Shown here piece by piece: positions 28,378-40,300 of a DNA stretch of 64,000 nucleotides. The notes beneath the pieces are model-generated. The model did not search any database. It saw nothing but the letters and a program-made list of their open reading frames with translations, and was not told the DNA's origin. Position 1 is the stretch's first letter. Each line of letters opens with the position of its first letter. The DNA is from Brachypodium distachyon (taxonomy: Eukaryota > Streptophyta > Magnoliopsida > Poales > Poaceae). The stretch covers positions 50,743,237 to 50,807,236 of the forward strand of contig NC_016133.3 in assembly GCF_000005505.3 (NCBI RefSeq), given 5' to 3'. The translations under genes were made by a program, and so were the position numbers.

Positions 28378-31300
28378 TTACGTGTTTTTCCAAAAGTTTC
28401 TAATCCCAGAGGCAAAAGATTTTAGGCTCCCTAAAAGACTTCTCTTCGCTGAACCCTGGTGCTTAATCTCAGGGTCGTCTTCTCTGCACAACAGAAAAAC
28501 AGACACAGAAAATGACCATTACATTTGTTGTTGTTCTCGACAACAATTAGAGTAAGGGATGTCAAAACTCGATGGCACAAGTACGAGTATAAAAGTAGGG
28601 CGTGTACGCCGGCCTTATAGCGAAGGTCGCCGTACATTTGGACAAGTTGACATGTCGATATTTTTTGAATAGGTTCGGTCAACCCTGCGGGTGCGACTTA
28701 GTCCTATGTTAGGAGAGGCTTCGAGGGGGTCATTAGCCAAAGCGTTCGGGTCGATCGAGGCTCCCCGAAACACTTAGCGAGAGGTCGAAAGGGATCGTCT
28801 CGTACTTGGGCCGAACGAGGCTTCCCAAGTAGCGAGGTTGAGATACCCTTAGGACTCTAACCCGACTCTCTCTCCTTCGGGCTCGGGCCAAACGAGGCTT
28901 CCCGTAATCCTGAAACTAGAGCTACTCTCAAAGAGGCTCTCTAGCCCTCTCCCCTTGAGTTTATTCAAGTGAGAGTGAATGATACATGCCCCCATGTGGG
29001 GTATTTATAGCCTAGGAGTCCATGACAAAAGACCATGGTTACCCTTGAGGGAGAGAGAAAAGTGGGGGTAAAATGGTAAAAGTAGCTCCTTTGGTCCATA
29101 ACTTTTGGGTGCACCATGTGAGGAAAGTAGGGCTTGGTCCATGGTCCACCATGGACTAGGGCCCCCTCCTCTCACATTTCTTGCCCCCTACTCTAGCTCA
29201 TTTGACCATTTGACCATGGCATGACAGGCTTGACTCGTTGACTAGTCTTTCTTTGCCACATAGGATTGACCGCGCCACGTAGGCGCCTTGACTCGTGCTT
29301 GCAGAATGTTGAGTTGGTCGTCACCACGTAGGATTTACGGCCCGGCCCATATAAGGGTTTTATTTTACTACAACAGTAGACTCCTTGAGCTGGAGGCATT
29401 GAGAATGCCTTCGGGTCAACCTTCGATGCGAGACTCCCGAGATCTTCCGTTTGCGAGAAGAAATGGTACTTCGATGGCTTTCCTGCAAAAAAGGAGCCTT
29501 GGAGCTGTTTTCGGGGTGATTCCATGCCTTCGGTGGTCTTCTTTGGGAAAAAATGGATTTTGGGGGGTATTTAGCAAAAACCGGGACCCTAGGGGCCTCT
29601 TTGCGAGAAAACCGGCGTCCCGAGGGACCATTTTGCAAAAATTAGGGACCCTGAGGGTCTCCCCAAAATTTCTGAGGGCTCGGTTTCTATTTTCCCAAAT
29701 TTACGGGCTAATTGGCAAATTTCCGCACCTCAGCCGGCCGCGCGGGCTGACTGAGCTGGCCGCGTGCGCCTCGGGCGCGAACTGGGCCGGCGTGAGCGGG
29801 CTTCTTTTTTCCTCTTCCCCCCTTTTTTTTACGCAGGCCGGTTTCATGGGCTGTTGCTGGGCCGAGGCCCACCTAGGCCCGATACCGGTTCAGATTTCAC
29901 TTAAGTGAAATCGGACGGTTCCGAGCGGAGGGATGCCCTGGATCGGACGGCCATCCGTCGTCTTCCTCCTCTGTACGGGAGGAGGAGGAGGGACCGACGT
30001 TCGCTTTACCTTTTCGCAGGCGGCGTCGTCACGGGCGGTGACGCCGGCTCAGCCGGGACGCCGGGCCCGCGAGGGGGGCGCCCTCCCTTGGCTAGGCCTT
30101 CTTTTGGGGAAAGGAGGTGTTCCCCTTGCCCATTTTTCTTCCTCCTTGTCTTGATGCACTGTGACAAAGGACGGTGATGTGTCGAGCTTGGGTTGGCCGG
30201 CCCAAACGCCAAGGACTCCCTGAGGCCTATAAAATGGAACCAAGGGCCAGTGGTGGAGCTTCACACCGGCCTTGTCCGACTTCTCCGGTGCCGAAGCCTC
30301 GTTCGGCGTCGTCCGAGATTTCTCTGGGGCTTGGTGTTTGTAGGTGCTCTTAGCCATGTCTTGGTGACCACGGCGATTGTCTTGGCTGCTGGGGAGCAGC
30401 TACGAAAGCTTGTCATCGTCAAGGCATCGTGGGGGCGAGGCGCGCGCGCGAGGCCCTTTGGAGCAAGGTGTAGGAGCTGTCTTCAAGTCCTCCCGGGAGA
30501 CCCTTGACGCTGGCCGCTTCTTTCCTGTTCGTGTGAAGGTGAGGCGAGAGTTCTCATACCTGAGATCGGCCTCTTCGTGCGCCGGCGAGCCCCTTCGGCA
30601 TTTCGTCGAGCGCCCTTGGTGCGCACGTGGTATTGTGGCGGGGCGCGTGCGGCACGGTTGCAGGGCGCAGCGGCAGGGCACGTGCGGTGCAGGGGCACAG
30701 GTGCGCGCGGCGAGGCGGCAGGGCGCGTGCGGCTCATCGGCAGGGCGCGCGCGGCGCGGCTTGTTCGGGCCTTCCCCTGTTGTTGTTTTTTTTACAGTGT
30801 GCGGGCCGGGGAGCGAGCGGGCCGGAGGCCTGGGGCTCCCCTTCTCCCCTTTTTTGCGTGGGCTGGCCGAGGGGGTCGGCCCATGAGGCTTGGCCTCTTT
30901 TTTCCTTTTCGCTTGGGCCGGCCGAAGGCTTGGAGGCCTGGCCTCCTTCCTGCACCTGCGCGGGCTGAGCGGCCCAGGGAGCTTCGCTCCCCTTTCTTTT
31001 CTCTTTTTGCTAATCTTTTGAATATTTTTTCATATCCCGTCTAATCATCGTTGAATCTTTGTTTGCGTAGGTGAGATGGCGGGTCCTGATGTCGCTCCTG
31101 CGACCGAGAAGGGGCCGTCCAAGGGCTCCGCGGCAGAGCGCGCGGCGAATCGACCGTCGAGGAAGAAGAAGGTTGCCTTCCGTCCGCGTGGGGATCCTCC
31201 GGTGGTCCCGACGGCTCCGATGGAGGGCGGTTGGGCCCACGACTACCTTCTCCCGTCTTCGACGTGCCCTGAGGACCTTGTCCGGCTGGAGGAGGCGGGA

Positions 31301-34300
31301 TATTTCCCTAAGGGGGATGGTATCTTGCCTGACGGGGAGGAGTTCAAGCTTGACCACGAGCGGCGTCCCGGGTGCATTGTGGTGTTTTCGGCTTGGTTCC
31401 ATGCCGGCTTGTGTGTGCCCGTACACCCCTTCCTGATGGAGTTCTTGGAGACGTACGGCATCGAGCTGGCCCAGCTTCACCCTTCGGCGATCGTGAAGCT
31501 GAACGTGTTCTGCTGGCTGTGCGAGACGACGCTTCACGAGGAGCCCTCGATGAAGCTGCTGCTGTTCTACTTCACCGTGGAGGTGAGAGAGTCGCTTACT
31601 CCCGACAGCTTTACCCTGAGCGCCTTTGGTTCGGTGAACTTGAGGCTTCATCCCGGCTTTGGAGACGACTTTCTGCTCATGTCAGGAAGGAGCACGGTGA
31701 AGCTATTTGACAAGTGGGGGTCCCGGTGGTTTTTTCTTTGGGCTTCGAAGACACGACTTGGACACTCGGGCGATCTTCCTCGATACTCGGGGGCTGGAGG
31801 CCTCAGGGAGGTGCCTCACCCTGGCGAGCTTCGGTCGACCGACCTTTGGAAAGTGACCAAGATCAAGGAAGTGTCTGCCGAGAGGAGCTTTCATGACCTC
31901 ATGGAGGAGATGGTGATGGCGGGGCGTTTCATGATGAGGAGTCGTCCGAGGTCCGAGCTTGGGATTCCTCGGGCTTTCCGTCCTCCACAAGCCATCACCA
32001 CACGTGAGTGTCACTTCTTTTTTCCTTTCGGGCCTTGGTTGTTTTTCCCTTGCAGTGGTACTTAACAACTTGGGTTTGTCTTTTTTCAGCGACGTTTTCC
32101 GAGGAGAGGGCGGCGCTGTGGGCCGTGCAGCTGATAGGACCGTACGGCGGGCTGGAGCATCATGGCTACGAGACCAAGATCAGCGGCGGGGGATGTCACA
32201 ACATCATCGTGAAGTGCTTCGGGAAAATGGTGCCAATGCGACAGGATTCGAAGTTCGAGCGCCTCCTTCGAGTGGGCGATCGCTACTCCCGCTTGGCGAC
32301 ACCGTCGATGCTGGCGGTAGGGTCCAAGTTGCGGGACACCTGCGGGAAGGTGAAGACGGGGACGGCAGTGCTGGGCCTGGCGGTGCCTGTTGCGCCGGTC
32401 CCCAAGGTACCTCGTCCGTCGAGCTGATGCAAGAGGAAGGCTCCTCGGACTCCTTCTCCTTCTTACGACTACGCCCCGGCGGATTCGGCGGATCCTGTCG
32501 TGGGTGAGTCGAGGTCCCCTTTGAGGGTGACCTTGGACTTTTACATGAAGGGGAAGATTGGACTTGACCACGTGCTTCCTCCTTCGAGCCACGAGGTTGA
32601 GGCTTTCACTCACGAGACAGGGCTTCAGCTGCGGAGCGACTCGGTGGCGGAGTTGTTGACCAGTGCCAGCGATGCGAGCGCCCCGATGTTTTCCATCGGT
32701 CACGAGCGTCCTGAGGAGGAAGCTCCTACCTCGGGTGAGTGCCTTTCTCTTTGGCGGTGTCGATCTTCCTTGAAGATTCTGACATGGTTTTCTTGGTTTG
32801 CTTTCAGGTGCGAGGGTCGCGGAGTCTACCCTTGCCTTGAGCGAGTTGGCTTCGGAGAGGGTGCAGCGCGAGGCCGTGGAGGCCGAGCTTTCCCGCGTTT
32901 CGGCGGAGCTCGCGGCCATGGAGACCAGGGCTCGGCTTGCTGAGGAGCGCCAGGCGGACGAGCTCGCGAAGACTCATCGCGTCGAGGAGGACTTGGTGGT
33001 GGCCAACCTTGATAGGGAGCACGCCCGAGCGGAGGCTGCTTCCCTCAAGGTGGAGTTGGTTGTAGCGAGGGACGGCCCGATGCTCGCTTCTCGTGCTCGC
33101 CCTCCTTCGGATCGTCGGCCCGAGGTGGTTTCGCTTTTGCTTGCTCAGGCCACCGAGATTCGGGAGACGATGATTTGCTTGAGGAGCGTTTCCCCGCCAG
33201 ACCTTCCTCCGTGTCGCACGGTGGATGAGGCGAGCAGGGTGCTTACTTCCCAGGTGGAGCTCATTGAGCCTACCGTGAAGAAGTGCCTCCTGAGTATGGG
33301 TGCTCGACTTGTTTTGTCGGCGGTTGCGGCAGTCCTGGACGGCGGTGCCGGGATGAGCGGGCTTGAGGGTGAGATGTCTCACGGGGCGAAGAAGTTTCTC
33401 GCAGACCAGGGTGCTCCTCTTCGCGCTCGGGCTCGACGCTTCGTGCGTTGCCTTGAGCCCGCTCTTCAGGAGGGTGACGGCGAGGCGTGAGCCTCGTTGC
33501 CCTCGGAGGTGGTGATGTAACTCAGCTATTTACTTATGCGACGTTGCATATCCCCACTTGACTTAGCCTCATGGTCAGCATGTTTAGGCTTTTAGTTGTA
33601 CAGGTTGTAAGGCAACTTTTTTGTTGTGTTTCATGCTTCACTGTGTAGTCAACATCATCGGAAATGTTAACTTAGCTCAGCATGTATTTCTTATGTTTCA
33701 CCATGTAGTCGACATTATCGGAAATGTTAACTTAGCTCAGCATATATTTCTTATGTTTCACCATGTAGTCGACATTATCGAAAATGTTAACTTGGCTCAA
33801 CATGTGTTTCTCGGAGTACTATGTTTCCTTCTTGTGAAATACTATATTTCCTCAGTTTATACAGCTCGCGATCGTTCGTTATGATTACACTTTGGTGTCA
33901 TCAATTGCTGTCGCCGTTGGGATACGACTTGGCTTCGGTGCCTTAGGCCATGGTTACGAGCCATGGGTCCTAGTACCCATGTGAGGGTCGCTATCAATAT
34001 GTCGGTAGTGATCCGGTCATTTCGACCTGCCATTCGGGAAATTTCATGCGGAATTTTTCCTCTTCGGACTTCAGGAAGCTATGATTTCCCGCGATTATTA
34101 TGGAGCCTTAACCCGGTTAGTATCATGCAGGCCCACGCACGATGTCTCGCACACAGGTAGCATGGTTCTCCGAGGTAAGTAAGCTCATGCATAACTCGCT
34201 TATTTACGGTTTCCCTTAAATGCGTTTTCAGGAGCTTACGGCCCTCGGGGGACTTGGTTCTACTTGGCGGATGGCCTCGAGGCACGCTAGGATCCACCAA

Positions 34301-37300
34301 GGAACAAGTCGCTAGTGGCGACCTATGTCCGTGGACATTTTTAGCGGATGCTCGGGCCAACGGAGGCCTTTTCGCGTTCCTCGATGAGCGGCACAGGGGC
34401 AACGGCTCTTTTACGACAATGAGTCGTGTGAGTGTCTCGTGTCACTCTTAATTTTTCCTCAAGGACTTGCTTTATTTATCCTTACTTCCTTGTCTTAAGG
34501 TATGGCCCGATGGACAATTACAAGCCTTATGTAGACGCGGCCTCGTTGGCGCTTATGATCCCTCGAAGTTTCGTAGGGAAGAGGATGGTTGGGCGCTGAT
34601 GATCTCCTTTTGGGAGCGGCAAGGATTGCCCTTGAAGGTCCTCCTTAGGCGTAGAAACGTCGGAGCTTGTCGCCGTTTCAGGCATGGACAAGATTTTGCC
34701 CTTTCATGTTCTCGAGGTGGCATGCACCATTTCCCAATACTGCGGCAATGCGGTATGGTCCTTCTCATTTAGGTTCGAGTTTGCGCTGGAGCTTTGGGTC
34801 GACATTCTTTTTCAGTACGAGATCTCCCTGGGAGAAGGCTCGTTCCCGCACCGTTGTGTTGTAGAAGCGTGCGGCGCTTTGCTCGTAGACGGCGTGCCTC
34901 ATGAGGGCTTTGTCACGAGCTTCTTCCACAAGATCGACGGCCGTCCTGTGATGCTCTTCATTTTCGATGAAGGCCATTGGGGTGGTTTCTTGGAGCCTTT
35001 TGACCCGAGGCGAGCGGAACTCAACCTCGGTGAGAAGAACTGCTTTGGCTCCATACACCAAAGAGAATGGCGTTCGGCCCGTGGAATGGCTTACGGAGGT
35101 GCGTATGCCCCAAACTACGCTAGCAAGTTCATCTCCCCATGCTCCCCTTGCTATGCTAACCGTGTGCTCTACCCTTCGACGGAGTCCTTGGAGGATTAAT
35201 CCATTTGCCCTTTCGCATGCGCCATTGCTTTTGGGGTAAGCTACGGATGCGAAATGCAGCTTGATCTCAAGGCATTCGCAGAATTTGATGAATTCCGCAC
35301 AGTCGAACTGTTTGCCATTGTCCACGGTTAGCTCTCGCGGGATGTCATATCGGCATATGATGTTTTCCCAGAAAATTTTTGAATGGCTTGTGACGTGATC
35401 TTGCCGAGCGGCGCTGCTTCTATCCATTTGGAGAAGTAATCAATCGTCACCACGAGGTACTTGTAGCCCCCGTTGCATGCGGGGAAAAACCCGAGGAGGT
35501 CCATTCCCCAGCGTGCAAATGGCCATGTTATCGGGATATTCTTCAGGGAAGTCACGGGCGCATGGATTGACTTAGCCATTTTCTGGCAAGCTTCGCATTT
35601 TCGCAATATGATGATTGCGTCTTGCACCATGGTGGGCCAATAGAATCCCTGACGTAAGGCCTTTGCCGCGGTGGCCCTTGGCGCAAGATGGTGGCCGCAT
35701 ATTCCTGAATGGATTTCCAAGAGAAGCTCGACTCCCCGGTCAGGAGTTATTCACTTAAGCAATGCGGCCGCCCCCTTCTTGTATAGGATGCCGTCGAGGA
35801 GGACGTACATCTTTGCTTTTGTGAGCAGAGTTTTGGCGCTTGGGCCTTCTGCTTCTTCATCCACCTTGCCTTTCAAGGCGCGGATAATCGGTGTCATCCA
35901 AGAGGGTGGAGTGTTGATGACCATGCTGGCTTCGTCAAGGGCGTCGGCTTCTTCCTTTATGGATGGGGCACGAATTACTTCGAAGAATGCACCCGGTGGC
36001 AGTGATTCTTTGGAACCGGCCGTTCGGGCTAACCTGTCCGCCAGGTGATTTTCTCCTCGTGGAAGCCTCCATGCCCAGGAAATACCGTTCCATCTTGCGA
36101 ACTTCTTCGATGTATTTCTTCATCCTTTCATCGAGGCATTGATACGACTTACCCATTTGGTTTATCACCAATTGGGAGTCTCCTTGGATGAGAAGGCGTC
36201 GAACTCCCATGGCCTTGGCCAGCCGAAGTCCGAGAAGTAGCGCCTCGTATTCTGCCATATTGTTGGTGGCGTTGAAGTCAAGATGGGCGGCGTACTCCAA
36301 GATCTGGCCTTCGGGGCTGATGAGTATAACTCCAGCCCCCGTACCGTCGAGGCGCTTAGAGCTGTCAAACCTCATTATCCAATGTGGTTCGGGGGGCTCG
36401 GTCTTGGATGCGATTTCTTCGGGCGAGGCTGGTGGGGCGTGCCACTCAGCCACGAAGTTGGCTAGGACTTGGGATTTTATGGCCGTTCTCGCCAATTCCG
36501 TTGCCCATTTGGTGATTCTTCCGGTGGCCTCCTTGTTGCCGAAGATTTCCTTGAGTGGGAAGGTAGTTGGCACCATGATGGTGTGGCCCATGAAGTAATG
36601 ACGGAGCTTTCGAGAGGCCATGAGGAGGGCGTACGCGATCTTCTCGATCTGGGTGTATGGACCCTTCGCTCCTCCCAAAGCTTCGCTTACGTAGTACACC
36701 GGGCGTTGGGATCCATCCTCTTCCTTCACGAGTGCTGCGCTTACGGCGACAGGGGTCGTGGCGAGGTACAGGAGCAAAGGCTCCCCCTATTTTGGGCTCG
36801 TGAGAAGCGGAGGGGTCGACAAATAGGTCTTGAGCTCTTCGAAGGCCCTTTGAGCTTCATTGGTCCACTCAAAGTTGTCGAGGCTCCTCAGAGTTTTGAA
36901 GAAAGGAAGACCCTTTTCGGCTGACCGGGCGACGAATCGTCCTAGGGCCGCCATTCTTCCCGCTAGGCGTTGCACATTTTTGACGGAGCGAGGAGGTTCC
37001 ATCTCCAGGATGGCTCGAATTTTTTCCGGGTTGGCCTCGATCCCCCGTTGGGAGACAAGGAAGCCTAAGAGTTTTCCCCCTCGAACTCCAAATGCGCATT
37101 TTTCCGGATTGAGCTTTACGTCGTACTTGTGGAGATTGTTGAAGGTTTCCTGCAGGTCCTGGGGATGGGTTCCTGCAATTTGACTTTTGATGACAGCATC
37201 ATCAACGTACACTTCAGCGTTTCTCCCCAATTGTTCCGTGAGAATGAGGCTGACGAGGCGCTGGAAGGTTGCGCCGGCGTTCCTCAAACTAAAAGGCATC

Positions 37301-40300
37301 CTGCGATAGCAGAAGGTGCCGATGGGAGTGATGAAGCTAGTTTTTTTCCTCGTCTTCCTCGGCCATGTGGACTTGGCAATATCCTGAATAAGCGTCCAAG
37401 AAACTCAACCTCTCGCATCCCGCCGTGGAGTCGACCAGTTGGTCGATTCGAGGGAGCGGGTAGTCGTCCTTGGGGCATGCCTTGTTCAGGTCGGTAAAAT
37501 CGACACACATTCGTCACTTGCTGTTGGCCTTCTTTACCAAGACAGGATTGGCTAACCACTCGAAATGCCAAATTCTCGGATTAGTCCGGCGTCAGAAAGT
37601 TTGGCGATTTCTTACTTGATGACCATCGCTCGGTGGAGAGTTTCCGAAGTTTTTGCGTTACGGGAGCTTTGTCGGGTCTTACGGCGAGGCGATGCTCCAT
37701 GACGTCGCGCGGGACTCCTCCCATGTCGGAAGGTGACCAAGCGAAGAGATCGGAATTCTTGCGAAGTAAGCCGATGAGTTCTTCCTCGAGTTTGCTCGGG
37801 AGGTCGGCTCCGATCTTCACCGTGCGCGTGGCGTCTTATTGGGAGACGTGTACTTCCTTGAGTTCTCCTTCGAGGAGAGACTTAGGGATGTAGCGCTCCG
37901 GGTGATCGGTCGCGGATGCTCCTGCATTTGAAAGCATATTGATACTCTTGGATGATTCTCCCTTTTCAGCGCACTTGGTCTCGTGGCGGTAGAGGGTCTT
38001 CCAGTCAAAAGATTGCTCGCCGCGGACTGTTATCACGCCTTTCGGACCCGGGATCTTCATACACAAGAAGTTGTGGTGAACGGCGACGCAGAGACGGTTT
38101 AGCATCGTCCTCCCGAGGATGGCGGTAAAGGAGGCTTCCATGTCTACCACGTCGAAGCACACGAGCTCAGTTCGATGATTTGTGGCGTCCCCGAACGTCG
38201 TGAGGAGCTCAATCTGTCCGAGCGGTTGAATGGACTTCCCCGGTACGAAGCCGGTGGGAGGATAAAGGGAGGGCTGCAACGAGCCGTTCTTGTATCCCCT
38301 TTGTGGTTCTATCAGCTTCTTCAGAGTGCTCAGGTATAGGATGTCGGCGGAGCTTCCGCCATCTACAAGAACCTTTTTGAGCTCACAATTGGTGACGATC
38401 GCCGTCATGAAGAGGGCATCATCGTGCGGGAAGCGTATCCCCTTGGCGTCTTCCTCGGTGAAGGCGATCGGCACGCTTGCCCATTTTGGTGGCGGTGTCA
38501 GGGTGAAGGTTCCCATGGCATTAACTTCGCGAGCATATTCCTTGCGCTTCCGCTTCGATCCCCAGCCTGTGGCGGAGCCCCCGAGTATCACTCCGACGTG
38601 ATGCGCGGGTTCTTGAAATGGTAGGTTGTCCTCCTTAGGTGCCGGGTCAGCCACGAGGACGCTGGCGGGGCGCGGAGCTTCGACAGTTTTTTCATCCTTG
38701 TGCGGGGCCTGCATTCGTGCTTGGAATTCCTCACGGGCCGCGATGAGAGTGTTGCACTCCTCGGTGGTATGGCTTCCCGAGTTGTGGATGAGACATCTTC
38801 CAGTTCCTCCCTCGGTCGGACGAGGTGTCTTCTTGGGTTGCCAAGTCTTTTGGGACGATGCTTGTCCTTCGACGACGAAGATTTTCCGGGCTTGGTCGCT
38901 GGCGCCCTTTTCCCCCCATCTCTTCTTTTTCTTGGAAGACGGAGTAGGTGCAGGGGGTTTGTCTGGCGAGGGAGCTCCTTCGGGAGCGGCGCGTGGCGCG
39001 TCCTTCTTGGCAATGTCCCCGTCTTCGCCTCGGGCGTATTCCTGCAAGATCCGATAGAGCTCCTCTGTCGTCTTTGGAGGATTGCGACTTAGGGCCCGAT
39101 TCACTTCTCCTTGGAGAAGGCCTTGCATGCATGCGTCGATCAAGGTGGTCGACGGCGGATTGGCGATTTAGCTTCGTACCTTCGCGAAGTGATGAAAAAA
39201 GCTTCGGAGGGATTCCCCTAGCTTTTGTTTCATGGCGTATAGCTCGTGAGCCTGCACGGGTTTTTTGAAGTTTCTTTAAAAGTTGGCGATGAAGACCTCT
39301 TGGAGGCGTTCCCACGAGTGCACGGAGTTTTTCCGCAGATTGTAAAACCAAGTTTGCGCTATTCCGGTGAGCGCGAGCAGAAAAAGGTTGCATATCTCGA
39401 CGGGACCTCCCCCGGCATCCCGTATGGCGGTGGAGTAGACATCCAAGAATTGAAGAGGGTTTGACTCTCCGTCGTACGGCCGTATTGTGGGTGGCTTGAA
39501 CCTTGGTGGAAAAGGCGCGTCTTGGATATTCCGCGTGAGCGGATTGCAAGTCGGCCGATTCTTTTGGTTCCTCCGGTGGCGAGGTCCTCCCTCGTCGCTT
39601 TCCTCGCTGGAGGGGTCACTCGGAGAATGATCACGGCGTTTTCTTGGAGGGTCGGAGCGTCAACAGGAATTCCTTTGGCCGTCGGCACAGGCTCCGGATT
39701 CCGCCACTTGCTTGTTTCTGTGCACGCTGGGGTCTCGTTCTCCGCGAGGCGCGGCTTGAGGTGGTACCTGGTGGCCGCCTTGTTCGACCCCGGCGGGAGG
39801 AACAAGGGGTGCTTGCGGAGCACCCGCAAAGCGAGGTTTATGTTGAGCGTGCGCGACTTTTAGCATCCATTTGATAAAGCTTGAAACCTTTAGATGCAGC
39901 AAATGCCAGTAAAATTCTTATAGCTTCTAATCTAGCAACAGGGGCAAAAGTTTCATCAAAATCAAAACCCTCAATTTGAGTAAAACCTTGAGCAACCAAC
40001 CTAGCCTTGTTGCGAACAATAACACCATCCTCACTTTGTTTGTTTTTAAAAACCCAACGTGTACCAATAAGGGCACGTGTAAAACGAGAGGTGAGGAGTG
40101 CCAATTCTTCCTCTGGGTATTGCTCTAGCTGTTCATCAGTTAGTTGAGACAAAGAAGACAGAGCATAACAATATGTAGAAGTACCATCATTAGATCTGCC
40201 AGGGTTAGTAACAAGTGCAATTGATTTGGAACCGGTTCTCCTAGCAAGAATATCTAATTCATGAGTTTTCAATTTTGAGTACAGAATATCAAGTGTAAGT

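Noticed and set aside
30377..31044. Several overlapping GC-rich plus-strand frames up to 169 codons
   Set aside because: They sit in degenerate GC-rich repeats and in the predicted 5'UTR intron of the antisense gene; residues are mostly R, G, A without structure.
33640..33820. Possible CRISPR-like array
   Set aside because: Units are contiguous 60-bp tandem repeats without unique spacers, in a plant retrotransposon.
33621..33884. Plus-strand open frame with a repeated peptide
   Set aside because: It is produced by the 60-bp tandem repeat, whose length is a multiple of three; no start context or homology.
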